Under the pieces are notes generated by a model, which worked only from the letters and a program-made list of their open reading frames with translations, ran no database searches and had not been told where the DNA came from. A stretch of DNA of 64,000 nt, taken from contig OY764903.1 in assembly GCA_963668605.1 (NCBI GenBank), forward strand, positions 4,340,001-4,404,000. The letters are read 5' to 3'. Position numbers and translations under genes: made by a program. Every line of letters begins with the position of its first letter. Positions within the stretch are counted from its first letter, which is position 1. This stretch comes from G963668605 sp963668605 (GTDB lineage: Bacteria > Acidobacteriota > Terriglobia > Bryobacterales > Bryobacteraceae). This document shows, in pieces, positions 34,888 through 44,320 of the stretch.

Positions 34888-35927
34888 GATTGCTGCGATC
34901 GCCCTTTGTATGGGCTGGAGCCGCTGCGCTTCTGGTTCTGCTGGCCGTGCCCGCGGCCGATCTCTACTACGTTTCTTCGTGGGGCGAGGGCTGCGCCCGC
35001 TGCCACGAAATTCGCGGCAACTTGAATTCCTGGCACGGCTCCTCGCATCGCAAGGTCAACTGTACGGAGTGCCATGCAAGCTCGCTGAAGACTAACCTGC
35101 GCCGTGTCGCGACGCACTTGCGCGGAAAGGCTCCCGAGCGCATTCACCTGGCGCACGAGGACGTGCTGAATATGATGGACCGCTGCAAGGGCTGCCACCA
35201 GCAGGAATTTGCGCAGTGGCGCTCCGGTCCGCACAGCACCACGTTCGCGCGTATTTTCACGGACCCGGAGCACAACGGGAAGCGCGCGCTGATGGATGAT
35301 TGCCTGCGCTGCCACGGCATGCACTACGCTGGCCCAATTCGGGAACTGGTGCAGCCCCTGAATGCGAAGGGCCCATGGAAGTTGCTCGATTCGAAGTTGG
35401 TCGCCAAACCGGCGATTCCGTGTCTGTCCTGCCACGCCGTACACCGCGAAGGCGCGCCGCTGTTGAAAGGCAGCGAGCGCCTCGGCGCGAAACAGGAGAT
35501 CGTGCGCCCGTCGGTGGGCCTCTACGACCGCCGCTCCCAGATGAACATCGCCGCCCCGAACATGCCCGTGCCCGCGATGTTCGAGGGGACGCGCAGCGTC
35601 AGGATGAGCCCCGATAAGCGCCAGTCGATGTGCTATCAATGCCACGCGCCGCTGGCGTCGATGCAGGCCGGCACGGGCGACGACCGCACGCCGCTCGGCG
35701 TTCACGAAGGACTAAGCTGCCTGGCCTGCCATCAGAAACACGCACAGAATACGCGGCAATCGTGTGCCGACTGCCACCCGCGGTTGTCCAACTGCGGCAT
35801 CGACGTCGAGAAGATGGACACTACCTTCGCCAACCTCAAGAGTACACACAACATACACACCGTAAAGTGCGCGGATTGCCACCCGAAGGGCGTGCCGAAG
35901 AAGCGTGTGGTAGCCAAATCGTTATGA
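34884..35927 (+). CDS. Membrane-anchored nine-haem cytochrome c
   Basis: This 347-residue protein has an N-terminal helix (SPFVWAGAAALLVLLAVPAA) in the style of NapC/NrfH anchors and nine CXXCH sites: CARCH, CTECH, CKGCH, CLRCH, CLSCH, CYQCH, CLACH and two CADCH. It overlaps the GMC gene by 4 bases. Gluconate-2-dehydrogenase complexes normally use a shorter cytochrome with about three haems, so a nine-haem protein here is unusual. It probably accepts electrons from the flavoprotein and gives them to quinone, another cytochrome or an external acceptor. It has no obvious active-site motif of nitrite or hydroxylamine enzymes. Confidence 0.9.
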   Translation: MRLLRSPFVWAGAAALLVLLAVPAADLYYVSSWGEGCARCHEIRGNLNSWHGSSHRKVNCTECHASSLKTNLRRVATHLRGKAPERIHLAHEDVLNMMDRCKGCHQQEFAQWRSGPHSTTFARIFTDPEHNGKRALMDDCLRCHGMHYAGPIRELVQPLNAKGPWKLLDSKLVAKPAIPCLSCHAVHREGAPLLKGSERLGAKQEIVRPSVGLYDRRSQMNIAAPNMPVPAMFEGTRSVRMSPDKRQSMCYQCHAPLASMQAGTGDDRTPLGVHEGLSCLACHQKHAQNTRQSCADCHPRLSNCGIDVEKMDTTFANLKSTHNIHTVKCADCHPKGVPKKRVVAKSL

Positions 35928-35945
35928 TCGATGGGTTCGGGCGGT

Positions 35946-35975
35946 TTGACACCCTCCGGCCGGAGTCTTTATACT
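35946..35975 (+). promoter_or_regulatory. Strong sigma70-type promoter for rpmH
   Basis: TTGACA (35946-35951, consensus) and TATACT (35970-35975, one change) are 18 bases apart. The start should be near 35982, giving a leader of about 75 bases before rpmH. The spacer holds a perfect 12-bp palindrome CTCCGGCCGGAG (35954-35965); CTCCGGAG recurs in the leader. Confidence 0.6.
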
Positions 35976-36057
35976 GAATTCTTGGGGCTAACCCAAAGTT
36001 CTGCGCTATAGTTGTGCTCCGGAGTGAGTAGTCTGCCCGGCGCCTGAGAAAGTTAAA

Positions 36058-36225
36058 ATGCCAAAACGTACATTTCAGCCGAATAATCGCAAGCGGGCGA
36101 AGACCCACGGGTTCCGAGCGAGAATGAAGACCAAGGATGGGCAGGCTGTGTTGTCGCGCCGCCGCGCTCGTGGCCGCCATAAGTTGACCGTCAGTGACGA
36201 AAGAGCCGTTCGTTACGCCAAGTAA
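36058..36225 (+). CDS. rpmH: 50S ribosomal protein L34
   Basis: This 55-residue, very basic protein starts 'MPKRTFQPNNRKRAKTHGF', the L34 signature, and continues 'RARMKTKDGQAVLSRRRARGR'. L34 normally has about 44-50 residues; the extra C-terminal stretch (VSDERAVRYAK) overlaps the start of rnpA by 32 bases in another frame. The order rpmH-rnpA-yidD-yidC-khpB-mnmE is the widespread bacterial arrangement. Confidence 0.96.
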   Translation: MPKRTFQPNNRKRAKTHGFRARMKTKDGQAVLSRRRARGRHKLTVSDERAVRYAK

Positions 36226-36583
36226 TCCAGACGCCAGGCCGCTCTTGTTTCCCAAGCGGTCCCGGATCCTCAAATCCAGCGACTTTCGCACGGTGTACTC
36301 GCAGGGCTTTCGGGTTACGGGACGTTGTTTCACAGCGTTCTGCCTGGCACTCGCGGAGCAGGATCGCCCGCGGGTTGGTTTCACGGTGCCGCGCGCCGTG
36401 GGCAAAGCCGTGTACCGGAATCGCATCAAGCGGCGGCTGCGTGAATGTGTGCGGCTGCAACTGGCGGGACTGGATGCCAAGTGGTCTGTCGTTTTTAATC
36501 CGCGGAGGATCTTGCTGACAGCCCCGTTGGAAGAACTCCGCGCCGAAGTGCAGAAAGTGTTCCAGCGATGCAGCGGGCAGTGA
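36194..36583 (+). CDS. rnpA: Ribonuclease P protein component
   Basis: RnpA assists the catalytic RNA in trimming tRNA 5' ends. The protein contains 'LFPKRSRILKSSDFRTVYSQGFR' split over residues 18-40 and the RNA-binding signature 'AVYRNRIKRRLRE'. The GTG at 36194 makes 129 residues with an N-terminal extension and a 32-base overlap with rpmH. TTG at 36245, just before FPKR, would give a conventional N-terminus. The end overlaps yidD by 16 bases. Confidence 0.93.
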   Translation: MTKEPFVTPSNPDARPLLFPKRSRILKSSDFRTVYSQGFRVTGRCFTAFCLALAEQDRPRVGFTVPRAVGKAVYRNRIKRRLRECVRLQLAGLDAKWSVVFNPRRILLTAPLEELRAEVQKVFQRCSGQ

Positions 36584-36777
36584 TCGTGCTTCTGCGGTTC
36601 TACAAGCGGTGGATCTCGCCGCTGGTGCCTTCCGCCTGCCGTTTTCATCCCACCTGTTCTGAGTACATGTGCCAGGCGGTGGAGTTGCATGGCGCCGTTC
36701 GTGGCGTCTGGATGGGCCTCGGGCGTTTATGCCGCTGCCATCCGTTTCACGCCGGCGGGTTCGATCCGGTGAACTAA
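36568..36777 (+). CDS. yidD: YidD, membrane protein insertion efficiency factor
   Basis: This 69-residue protein has the family hallmarks 'YKRWISPLVPSACRFHPTCSEYM' (in shorter parts: RWISP and CRFHPTCSEY) and 'CRCHPFHAGGFDPV'. It is thought to assist YidC in inserting inner-membrane proteins and sits between rnpA and yidC as usual. It overlaps the 3' end of rnpA. Confidence 0.95.
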   Translation: MQRAVIVLLRFYKRWISPLVPSACRFHPTCSEYMCQAVELHGAVRGVWMGLGRLCRCHPFHAGGFDPVN

Positions 36778-36804
36778 GATATAAGGAATCGTGGTGTAAC
36801 CGTC

Positions 36805-38538
36805 ATGGCCGATTCGCCCAACAATCTCCCCGGCACAGGACCCGGCAAGAAGAAGTTCGAGCTCTCCATGGAGATGCGGCTGTTGATCGCATTCATCCTG
36901 ATGGGCGCGGTTCTATTCCTGACTCCCTACATCTACAAGCCCACTCCGCCGGCTGCCCAGCCCAAACAGGCTACGCCGGTACAGGCAGCGAAGCCTGCCG
37001 CCGAGTCCAAGCCGACCGAGATCGCGAAGGCCGCTGCGCCCGCACCGATTCCCGGGCAGATGGCCGCAGACAAGGAAGAGAACTTCACCATCGAGAGTGA
37101 CCTCTATCGCATCCAGTTTTCCAACCGTGGCGCCGTAGTGAAAAGTTGGATACTGAAGCAGAAAAAGTACTCCGACAGCAAGGGCAGACTGCTGGAGCTC
37201 GTGAATCAGACCGCCCCGAAAAGCGCTGGCCTGCCTTTCTCGCTGGAATTCAAGGGCCAGAAACCTGCGGTGGATGTGAACCAGGCGCTGTACGTCACTG
37301 AGCGCTCCAGCGACGGACTCGGCATCGACTTCAAGTTCTCTGACGGGCGCGTCATGGTGCGCAAGAGCTTTCGCTTCACCATAGGCAAGTACCTTTCGAC
37401 CGTCGAAACCGAAGTGACGCAGAGCGGGGGGCAGATCCCCCATTTGCTGGTCTGGCGTGGCGGCTTCGGCGATCCCATGGTCGAGGACCCTGCGACGGTG
37501 CAGCACACACTGCACTTCGATGTTGCGGCAAACAAACTGGTCGTGAACGAAGTCAAGGCTGCTAAGGACGGACCGGTCTCGGTTTCCGGCCGTTTCTCGT
37601 TTGCCGGTCTGGAAGACCACTATTTCGCGGTTGTTGTTCTGCCGGGTGCCAACGCTCCCTCCGTGGAGGCTGTGAGTTACAGCGACATGGCTCTGATTCC
37701 CGCGACGGGGAAAGAGGGGCCTCATCCCGGTATGGCCGTGGGCGGCAGTGGACTTAACAGCTTCCCTCTGTTCGTCGGGCCGAAGGACATCGATCTTCTA
37801 AAGAAATTGGACCCGAAGCTGGTCGACCTGGTGGATTGGGGCTGGTTCTGGTTTCTCGCGAAACCGCTGTTTGCGGCGCTCAACTGGGTGAACGACAAGA
37901 TGACGCACAACTTCGGTTGGGCGATCATCCTCGTGACCATCGCCATCAACATGCTGCTGCTGCCGCTGCGTATGGCCAGCATGAAGTCGATGAAGAAGAT
38001 GGCGCAGATTCAGCCGCAGATCGCCGCGATCAACGCAAAGTACCAGGGCATCGGGATGCGCGATCCGAAAAAGAACGAGCAGAACCAGGAAGTCATGGAT
38101 CTGTACAAGAAGAACGGCGTGAACCCGGCCGGAGGCTGCGTTCCGATGCTGCTACAAATTCCGTTCTTCTTCGCCTTCTACAAAGTGCTCACCGTCACGA
38201 TTGAATTGCGCAACGCGCCGTGGCTCTGGGTTAGCGATCTCTCCATGCCGGAGACGCTGCCGATCCGCATTCTGCCCATCGCCATGATCGTCACGCAGTT
38301 CATCCAACAGAAGATGACGCCGAGCACATCACCCGACCCGACCCAACAAAAAGTGATGATGTTCATGCCGCTTATGTTAGGATTCTTCTTCTATAGTGTT
38401 TCGAGCGGCTTGGTGCTTTACTGGCTCATGGGCAACGTGATTGGCATTGCGCAGCAGATGGTATTCAACCGGATGACGCCCACGCCGGCGCCGGCCGTAA
38501 TTGACGTGACGCCCCGCAAGAAGGGTTCGAGGAAATAA
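36805..38538 (+). CDS. yidC: Membrane protein insertase YidC
   Basis: This 577-residue protein has an N-terminal helix (LLIAFILMGAVLFLTPYIY), an Ala/Pro/Lys-rich linker and a periplasmic beta-domain P1 (about residues 88-330). The conserved insertase core follows: 'WGWFWFLAKPLFAALNWV', 'GWAIILVTIAINMLLLPLR', 'GCVPMLLQIPFFFAFYKVL', and the last helices with 'MFMPLMLGFFFYSVSSGLVLYW' in parts. The Arg in the 'PLRMAS' segment is the buried functional Arg. The basic C-terminus is short. Length is typical of Gram-negative YidC. Confidence 0.96.
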   Translation: MADSPNNLPGTGPGKKKFELSMEMRLLIAFILMGAVLFLTPYIYKPTPPAAQPKQATPVQAAKPAAESKPTEIAKAAAPAPIPGQMAADKEENFTIESDLYRIQFSNRGAVVKSWILKQKKYSDSKGRLLELVNQTAPKSAGLPFSLEFKGQKPAVDVNQALYVTERSSDGLGIDFKFSDGRVMVRKSFRFTIGKYLSTVETEVTQSGGQIPHLLVWRGGFGDPMVEDPATVQHTLHFDVAANKLVVNEVKAAKDGPVSVSGRFSFAGLEDHYFAVVVLPGANAPSVEAVSYSDMALIPATGKEGPHPGMAVGGSGLNSFPLFVGPKDIDLLKKLDPKLVDLVDWGWFWFLAKPLFAALNWVNDKMTHNFGWAIILVTIAINMLLLPLRMASMKSMKKMAQIQPQIAAINAKYQGIGMRDPKKNEQNQEVMDLYKKNGVNPAGGCVPMLLQIPFFFAFYKVLTVTIELRNAPWLWVSDLSMPETLPIRILPIAMIVTQFIQQKMTPSTSPDPTQQKVMMFMPLMLGFFFYSVSSGLVLYWLMGNVIGIAQQMVFNRMTPTPAPAVIDVTPRKKGSRK

Positions 38539-38541
38539 ACA

Positions 38542-39093
38542 GTGAGCGAAAAGAAGTATACAGTGGCCGGAACCGGCGACCAGATCCGCTCTTTCCTGGA
38601 CGTAATTCGTGAAAAAGGCGGTTTCCGGTTCAGTTATGAAATCACGGATGAGGCGCGGCCCCATCCCGATTTTGAGAACCCCGACGTGGTTGTGAAATTC
38701 TCGGGTCCCGACGTGGATCTGCTGTTGGAGAATAAAGCCGAGTTGCTGCTCGCCCTGGAGCAATTGACCGGCGAAGTTTTGAGGATGCCGCCCAACGAGC
38801 ATTCCCGCCTGTGCTTCGATGCGCTCGATTACCGCATGTTGCGCGTCGAGGAGTTGCGCCTGAGCGCGCAGACCGCGGCCGAGCGAGTTCGCAAGATGCA
38901 CATCCCGTTCCACTTCAACCCGATGAACAGCCGCGAACGGCGCATTCTGCACCTCGCGCTGCGCAACGAGCCTGACGTGCGCAGCGAAAGCGCCGGTTTG
39001 GCGCCGCACCGCAACGTCGTCATCTATCCGGCCGATATGCCGTCCTCGCCCGATGCGGGCCGGCCAACTTTCGCGCCACGCCGCAGGCGCTAA
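38542..39093 (+). CDS. khpB: KhpB/Jag-family RNA-binding protein
   Basis: This 183-residue protein has a KH-like domain in the first 80 residues ('VVVKFSGPDVDLLLENKAELLLALEQL') and an R3H domain after it ('PFHFNPMNSRERRILHLALRNE', with 'HRNVVIYP'). It lacks the Jag N-terminal domain seen in Firmicutes. It starts with GTG 3 bases after yidC. In other bacteria the protein binds many transcripts and affects cell elongation; its targets here are unknown. The C-terminal tail is Arg/Pro-rich. Confidence 0.9.
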   Translation: MSEKKYTVAGTGDQIRSFLDVIREKGGFRFSYEITDEARPHPDFENPDVVVKFSGPDVDLLLENKAELLLALEQLTGEVLRMPPNEHSRLCFDALDYRMLRVEELRLSAQTAAERVRKMHIPFHFNPMNSRERRILHLALRNEPDVRSESAGLAPHRNVVIYPADMPSSPDAGRPTFAPRRRR

Positions 39094-39105
39094 CCGGATT
39101 CCGGC

Positions 39106-40455
39106 TTGCAGCTCCGCGATACGATCGTCGCGATCTCGACGCCGCCCGGGCGCGGCGGGATCGGCATAGTCCGCCTCTCCGGATCCGACGCGCGCACGAT
39201 CGCGGAACGCATCTTGCGCTTTCCGCGCGCACACACCTGGAACGCCTGGACCGCGGCCCTCGCCGAACTGCCCGCCGATGATGGCGAGGCCGTCGATCAG
39301 GTTGTGGTCACCTTTTTCGCCGCGCCGAAATCATATACTGCCGAGGACGTCGTGGAGATCGCCTGCCACGGTGCGCCGGTCGTTCTGCGGCACTGCGTGG
39401 AACGCGCGCTGGCGAACGGCGCACGCTCCGCCGAGCCGGGCGAATTCAGTTTGCGGGCCTACCTGAACGGGCGTATCGATCTCCCGCAAGCCGAAGCGGT
39501 ACGCGATCTGATCGAATCCACGACGCTCTATCAGGCGCGCATTGCCGCGCAACAGATGGACGGCTCCGTCTCGCGCAGCATCGCTCCCCTCAAGCGCCAG
39601 TTAATCGAGTTGATCGCGCTGCTCGAAGCCGGCATCGACTTCGCCGAGGATGATGTCAGCGTGGCTTCCGGCGACGAAATTCTGCGGCGCATCGAACCGG
39701 TCCAACATGCTCTGGCGCGGCTGATTGCGAGTTTTAATTACGGCAAGTTGGTTCACGAAGGGCTTGCGCTCGCCATCGCCGGGCGCCCTAACGTGGGTAA
39801 GAGCAGCCTCTTCAACCGCCTGCTCGAACAGGATCGGGCCATCGTTACGGAGTTGCCGGGAACCACGCGCGATCTGGTCTCCGAAACAGCGGCAATTGAG
39901 GGCATCCCGGTGAAACTGATCGACACGGCCGGAATCCGCAGCGGCGAGAGTCTGGTCGAATCGCTGGGAATTGAACGTAGCTATCAGGCGATAGCGGATG
40001 CGGACCTGACCCTGATCGTGCTCGATCTTTCCGCACCTCTCGATGCACAGGATTTCGACCTAGTGCGGCGGGCTCGCGAACACGGCCGTACGCTGGTGGT
40101 CGGCAATAAGTGTGATCTGCCGCGCAAATCCGAATTCGACGACGCCGTGCCCGTCTCCGCGCTGACCGGAGATGGCATCGGCGCGCTGCGGGAGCGGATC
40201 GTGGCGGCGATCCGGCCAGTGAGAGATACGGAACAGGAAGCTGGTTTCATCACCAGTCTGCGGCACGAGCAGTTGCTGAAGGAGAGCGCGGAGGCCATGG
40301 CGCACGCGCGCGAGGCCGTGACCTTCGGAATTCCGCACGAGATGCTACTGCTCGATCTTTACGCGGCGCTACGGCCTGTCGATGCGATTACAGGCGCCAC
40401 GACAGCGGACGACATTCTCAACCGCATCTTTTCCACCTTCTGTATCGGCAAGTAA
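39106..40455 (+). CDS. mnmE: tRNA modification GTPase MnmE
   Basis: With MnmG this protein modifies the wobble uridine of several tRNAs. The 449-residue protein has the folate-binding N-terminal domain ('IVAISTPPGRGGIGIVRLSG'). The G domain has G1 GRPNVGKSS, switch 'PGTTRD', G3 DTAG and G4 NKCD. The C-terminal end is FCIGK, with the reactive Cys. The start is TTG at 39106, which gives the normal N-terminus; no ATG is available nearby. mnmG is not in the window. Confidence 0.95.
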   Translation: MQLRDTIVAISTPPGRGGIGIVRLSGSDARTIAERILRFPRAHTWNAWTAALAELPADDGEAVDQVVVTFFAAPKSYTAEDVVEIACHGAPVVLRHCVERALANGARSAEPGEFSLRAYLNGRIDLPQAEAVRDLIESTTLYQARIAAQQMDGSVSRSIAPLKRQLIELIALLEAGIDFAEDDVSVASGDEILRRIEPVQHALARLIASFNYGKLVHEGLALAIAGRPNVGKSSLFNRLLEQDRAIVTELPGTTRDLVSETAAIEGIPVKLIDTAGIRSGESLVESLGIERSYQAIADADLTLIVLDLSAPLDAQDFDLVRRAREHGRTLVVGNKCDLPRKSEFDDAVPVSALTGDGIGALRERIVAAIRPVRDTEQEAGFITSLRHEQLLKESAEAMAHAREAVTFGIPHEMLLLDLYAALRPVDAITGATTADDILNRIFSTFCIGK

Positions 40456-40460
40456 CGGCG

Positions 40461-40901
40461 CTATTGTCCGAGTTGCTTGCGGACCGCGTCGAGCACGCCG
40501 TTGATGAATTTCGCCGAGTCCTCGCCGGAGAGCTGATGAGCAATATCGAGCGCTTCGTCGATCACCACGGCCGGCGGCGATTCGAGCGAACGCATCTCGA
40601 AGATTGCCAGGCGCAGGATGTTGCGGTCCACGGCAGGCATGCGCTCGAGCCGCCAGTTTTGCGAGTGCATCTCGAGCAGCAGGTCGATCTCTTCCACCTT
40701 GCTCGCAGTCCCGCGCACCAACTCTTCCATGAACAGGTCTTCCTCGACGGGCGCGTTCAACTCGGCGTCCTTCTCGCTTTCCGCCGAATGCAGCGTGCGA
40801 TAAAACGCGTCGATCGAATCTTCCACGGAAGCAGGCAGGCGCATGTCCCATTGGTACAGGACCTGCGCGGCTCTCATGCGTGAACGGTGGCGTGCCGGCA
40901 T
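40461..40901 (-). CDS. nusB: Transcription antitermination factor NusB
   Basis: This 146-residue all-helical protein binds boxA RNA with NusE. Typical parts are 'RRAAQVLYQWDM'-like start (here 'RMRAAQVLYQWDM'), 'DRNILRLAIFEM' and 'VVIDEALDIAHQLSGEDSAKFINGVLDAV'. The ATG at 40901 lies 1 base after the ribH stop; an ATG 8 codons in is an alternative. The ribH-nusB pairing is common. It is tail-to-tail with mnmE. Confidence 0.95.
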   Translation of the reverse strand: MPARHRSRMRAAQVLYQWDMRLPASVEDSIDAFYRTLHSAESEKDAELNAPVEEDLFMEELVRGTASKVEEIDLLLEMHSQNWRLERMPAVDRNILRLAIFEMRSLESPPAVVIDEALDIAHQLSGEDSAKFINGVLDAVRKQLGQ

Positions 40902-40902
40902 T

Positions 40903-41376
40903 CTATTTCGCCACCCGTAGCTGGCGCATCAGGTTGGCCATTTCGATGGCTGTCATGGCGGCATCGAAGCCCTTGTTGCCGCTCTTGGCGCCAGCGCGGT
41001 CGATGGCCTGTTCGAGCGTATTCGTCGTGAGCACGCCGAAAGCGACCGGAATCGCGTTATCCAACGAAACCTGCGCCAGTCCTTTAGCGGCCTCGGCGGC
41101 GATGTAGTCGAAATGCGGCGTGTCGCCCTTGATTACGGCGCTCAGGCAGATGATGCCGTCGTGCTCTTTCCGGCGGGCCAGCGCCGCCGCGGCAACCGGC
41201 AGTTCCCAGGACCCGGGCACCTTTACGATCTCGACATCATCCATCGACGCGCCTGTGCGCGTGAGAGCGTCGAGAGCGCCGCCGAGCAGGCGGTCCGTAA
41301 TGATGCTGTTGAAGCGGCTCACCAGGATGGCGAACTTCAGCCCGGTTGCGTTGAGATTCCCTTCGATCGTTTTCAT
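40903..41376 (-). CDS. ribH: 6,7-dimethyl-8-ribityllumazine synthase
   Basis: This is the penultimate step of riboflavin synthesis, joining the ribityl pyrimidine with the four-carbon phosphate. The 157-residue protein has 'LVSRFNSIITDRLL', 'VKVPGSWELPVAA', 'AVIKGDTPHFDYIA' (catalytic His region) and 'PVAFGVLTTNTLEQAIDRAG'. Length is normal. It sits between the enoyl-CoA hydratase (3-base gap) and nusB (1-base gap), forming one transcript. No FMN riboswitch was seen upstream. Confidence 0.97.
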   Translation of the reverse strand: MKTIEGNLNATGLKFAILVSRFNSIITDRLLGGALDALTRTGASMDDVEIVKVPGSWELPVAAAALARRKEHDGIICLSAVIKGDTPHFDYIAAEAAKGLAQVSLDNAIPVAFGVLTTNTLEQAIDRAGAKSGNKGFDAAMTAIEMANLMRQLRVAK

Positions 41377-41379
41377 GCG

Positions 41380-42165
41380 TTATTTCCCTATAAAATTCGG
41401 TTTGCGTTTTTCAAGAAACGCGGCTGCGCCTTCGCGCCTGTCTTCCGTCGCCGCGGCCAAGCCAAATGCCGCGCTTTCCAGTTGCAGGCCGGCGTCCATG
41501 CCGCAATTCAATCCAGCGTCGACGGCCGCCATCGTGAGCGCCACGGCGGCGGGTCCGTTCGCAAGCATTTTCGAGAGCAGCGAGCGGCTGAACGGCAGCA
41601 GTTCTTCTTGCGGTACAACGTGCTGGACCAGTCCGATGCGGTACGCCTCGTACGCATCCACCGGCTCTCCGGTCAGCAGCAATTCGAGCGCCTTGCCACG
41701 GCCAATCAGGCGGGGTAGCCGCTGCGTGCCGCCGTATCCGGGCGTGAGCGCGAGTTTAACTTCCGGCTGTCCCATGCTGGCGTTCGACGAGGCAACCCGC
41801 AGCGTGCAACTCATCGCGAGTTCGAGACCGCCACCCAGCGCGAAGCCATTGATCGCGGCGAGCGATGGCTTGCGCATGGTCTCAAGCCGGCGGAATGTGG
41901 CTTGCCCGCGCCGGGCGATTTCGCGCATTTCGAGCGGCGGCGCCGAGCCCAGTTCCGCGATGTCGGCGCCCGCGGCGAACGCCTTTTCGCCGGCGCCGGT
42001 GATGATCAAACCCTTGATTTCAGCGGATTCGGCAGCCTTCCCGAACGCGTCGTCCAACTCCGCCATGCTGGCGAAATTCAATGCGTTGAGCTTCTGAGGC
42101 CGATTGATCGTGAGGACGGCGATGCCGTCATCGCTCCCCTCGAACAGTATGTTGGCGTAGGACAT
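41380..42165 (-). CDS. Enoyl-CoA hydratase/isomerase-family protein
   Basis: This 261-residue crotonase has 'AFAAGADIAEL' (oxyanion hole), 'NGFALGGGLELAMSCTLRVAS' with the catalytic Glu region, and 'GQPEVKLALTPGYGGTQRLPRLIG', whose Glu is the second catalytic residue of true enoyl-CoA hydratases. It probably adds water to short-chain enoyl-CoA in beta-oxidation or related pathways, but crotonases vary in reaction. It is divergent from lepA by 35 bases and leads the ribH-nusB unit. Confidence 0.9.
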   Translation of the reverse strand: MSYANILFEGSDDGIAVLTINRPQKLNALNFASMAELDDAFGKAAESAEIKGLIITGAGEKAFAAGADIAELGSAPPLEMREIARRGQATFRRLETMRKPSLAAINGFALGGGLELAMSCTLRVASSNASMGQPEVKLALTPGYGGTQRLPRLIGRGKALELLLTGEPVDAYEAYRIGLVQHVVPQEELLPFSRSLLSKMLANGPAAVALTMAAVDAGLNCGMDAGLQLESAAFGLAAATEDRREGAAAFLEKRKPNFIGK

Positions 42166-42200
42166 ATGGGATAATTGGTCTCAGAGCCTCATCATACCGC

Positions 42201-44006
<1,806 letters not shown>

Positions 44007-44007
44007 T

Positions 44008-44051
44008 CACAGCGCCCCGCCAATTGGGCCGCGCTGTGGACGGCCTTTTTT
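44008..44051 (+). terminator. Intrinsic terminator of lepA
   Basis: CACAGCGC (44008-44015) pairs with GCGCTGTG (44031-44038). An overlapping hairpin GGCCG (44027-44031) and CGGCC (44041-44045) runs straight into six T (44046-44051), the usual rho-independent pattern. Confidence 0.75.
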
Positions 44052-44065
44052 CAGTTGTAGACGAG

Positions 44066-44095
44066 GAAAACCCCGGTTAAGAAACCGGGGTTTTC
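44066..44095 (+). terminator. Perfect 13-bp hairpin, second terminator
   Basis: GAAAACCCCGGTT (44066-44078) pairs perfectly with AACCGGGGTTTTC (44083-44095) across a four-base loop. The symmetrical A- and T-runs would let it terminate from either strand. Confidence 0.7.
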
Positions 44096-44320
44096 ACTCA
44101 GAGGGGCTGCGGGGAGCTGGGACTCCCCGCGGGGGATGCTTAAGTCAATGAAGACTTATATGTTGATCTAAGTAGTGCACTTACTAGGCCAAACCACATT
44201 CGAGAATAAGTCCTTTAGATCCTTTGCTGACCTGCCTGGTTGTGATCGACAGATGTGGGGGATATTCCAACATGGGGAATATGACGCACCCAAACATACA
44301 GAATCGAGCGGTTGAGTCGT
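44096..44320. other. Intergenic region with further hairpins, no gene seen
   Basis: This convergent gap between lepA and the sulfatase holds GCGGGGAG/CTCCCCGC (44109-44130, 8 bp) and TAAGTC/GACTTA (44141-44158, 6 bp). At its end GGTTGA/TCAACC (44310-44326) overlaps the sulfatase stop. No open frame with coding character was found. Confidence 0.6.
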
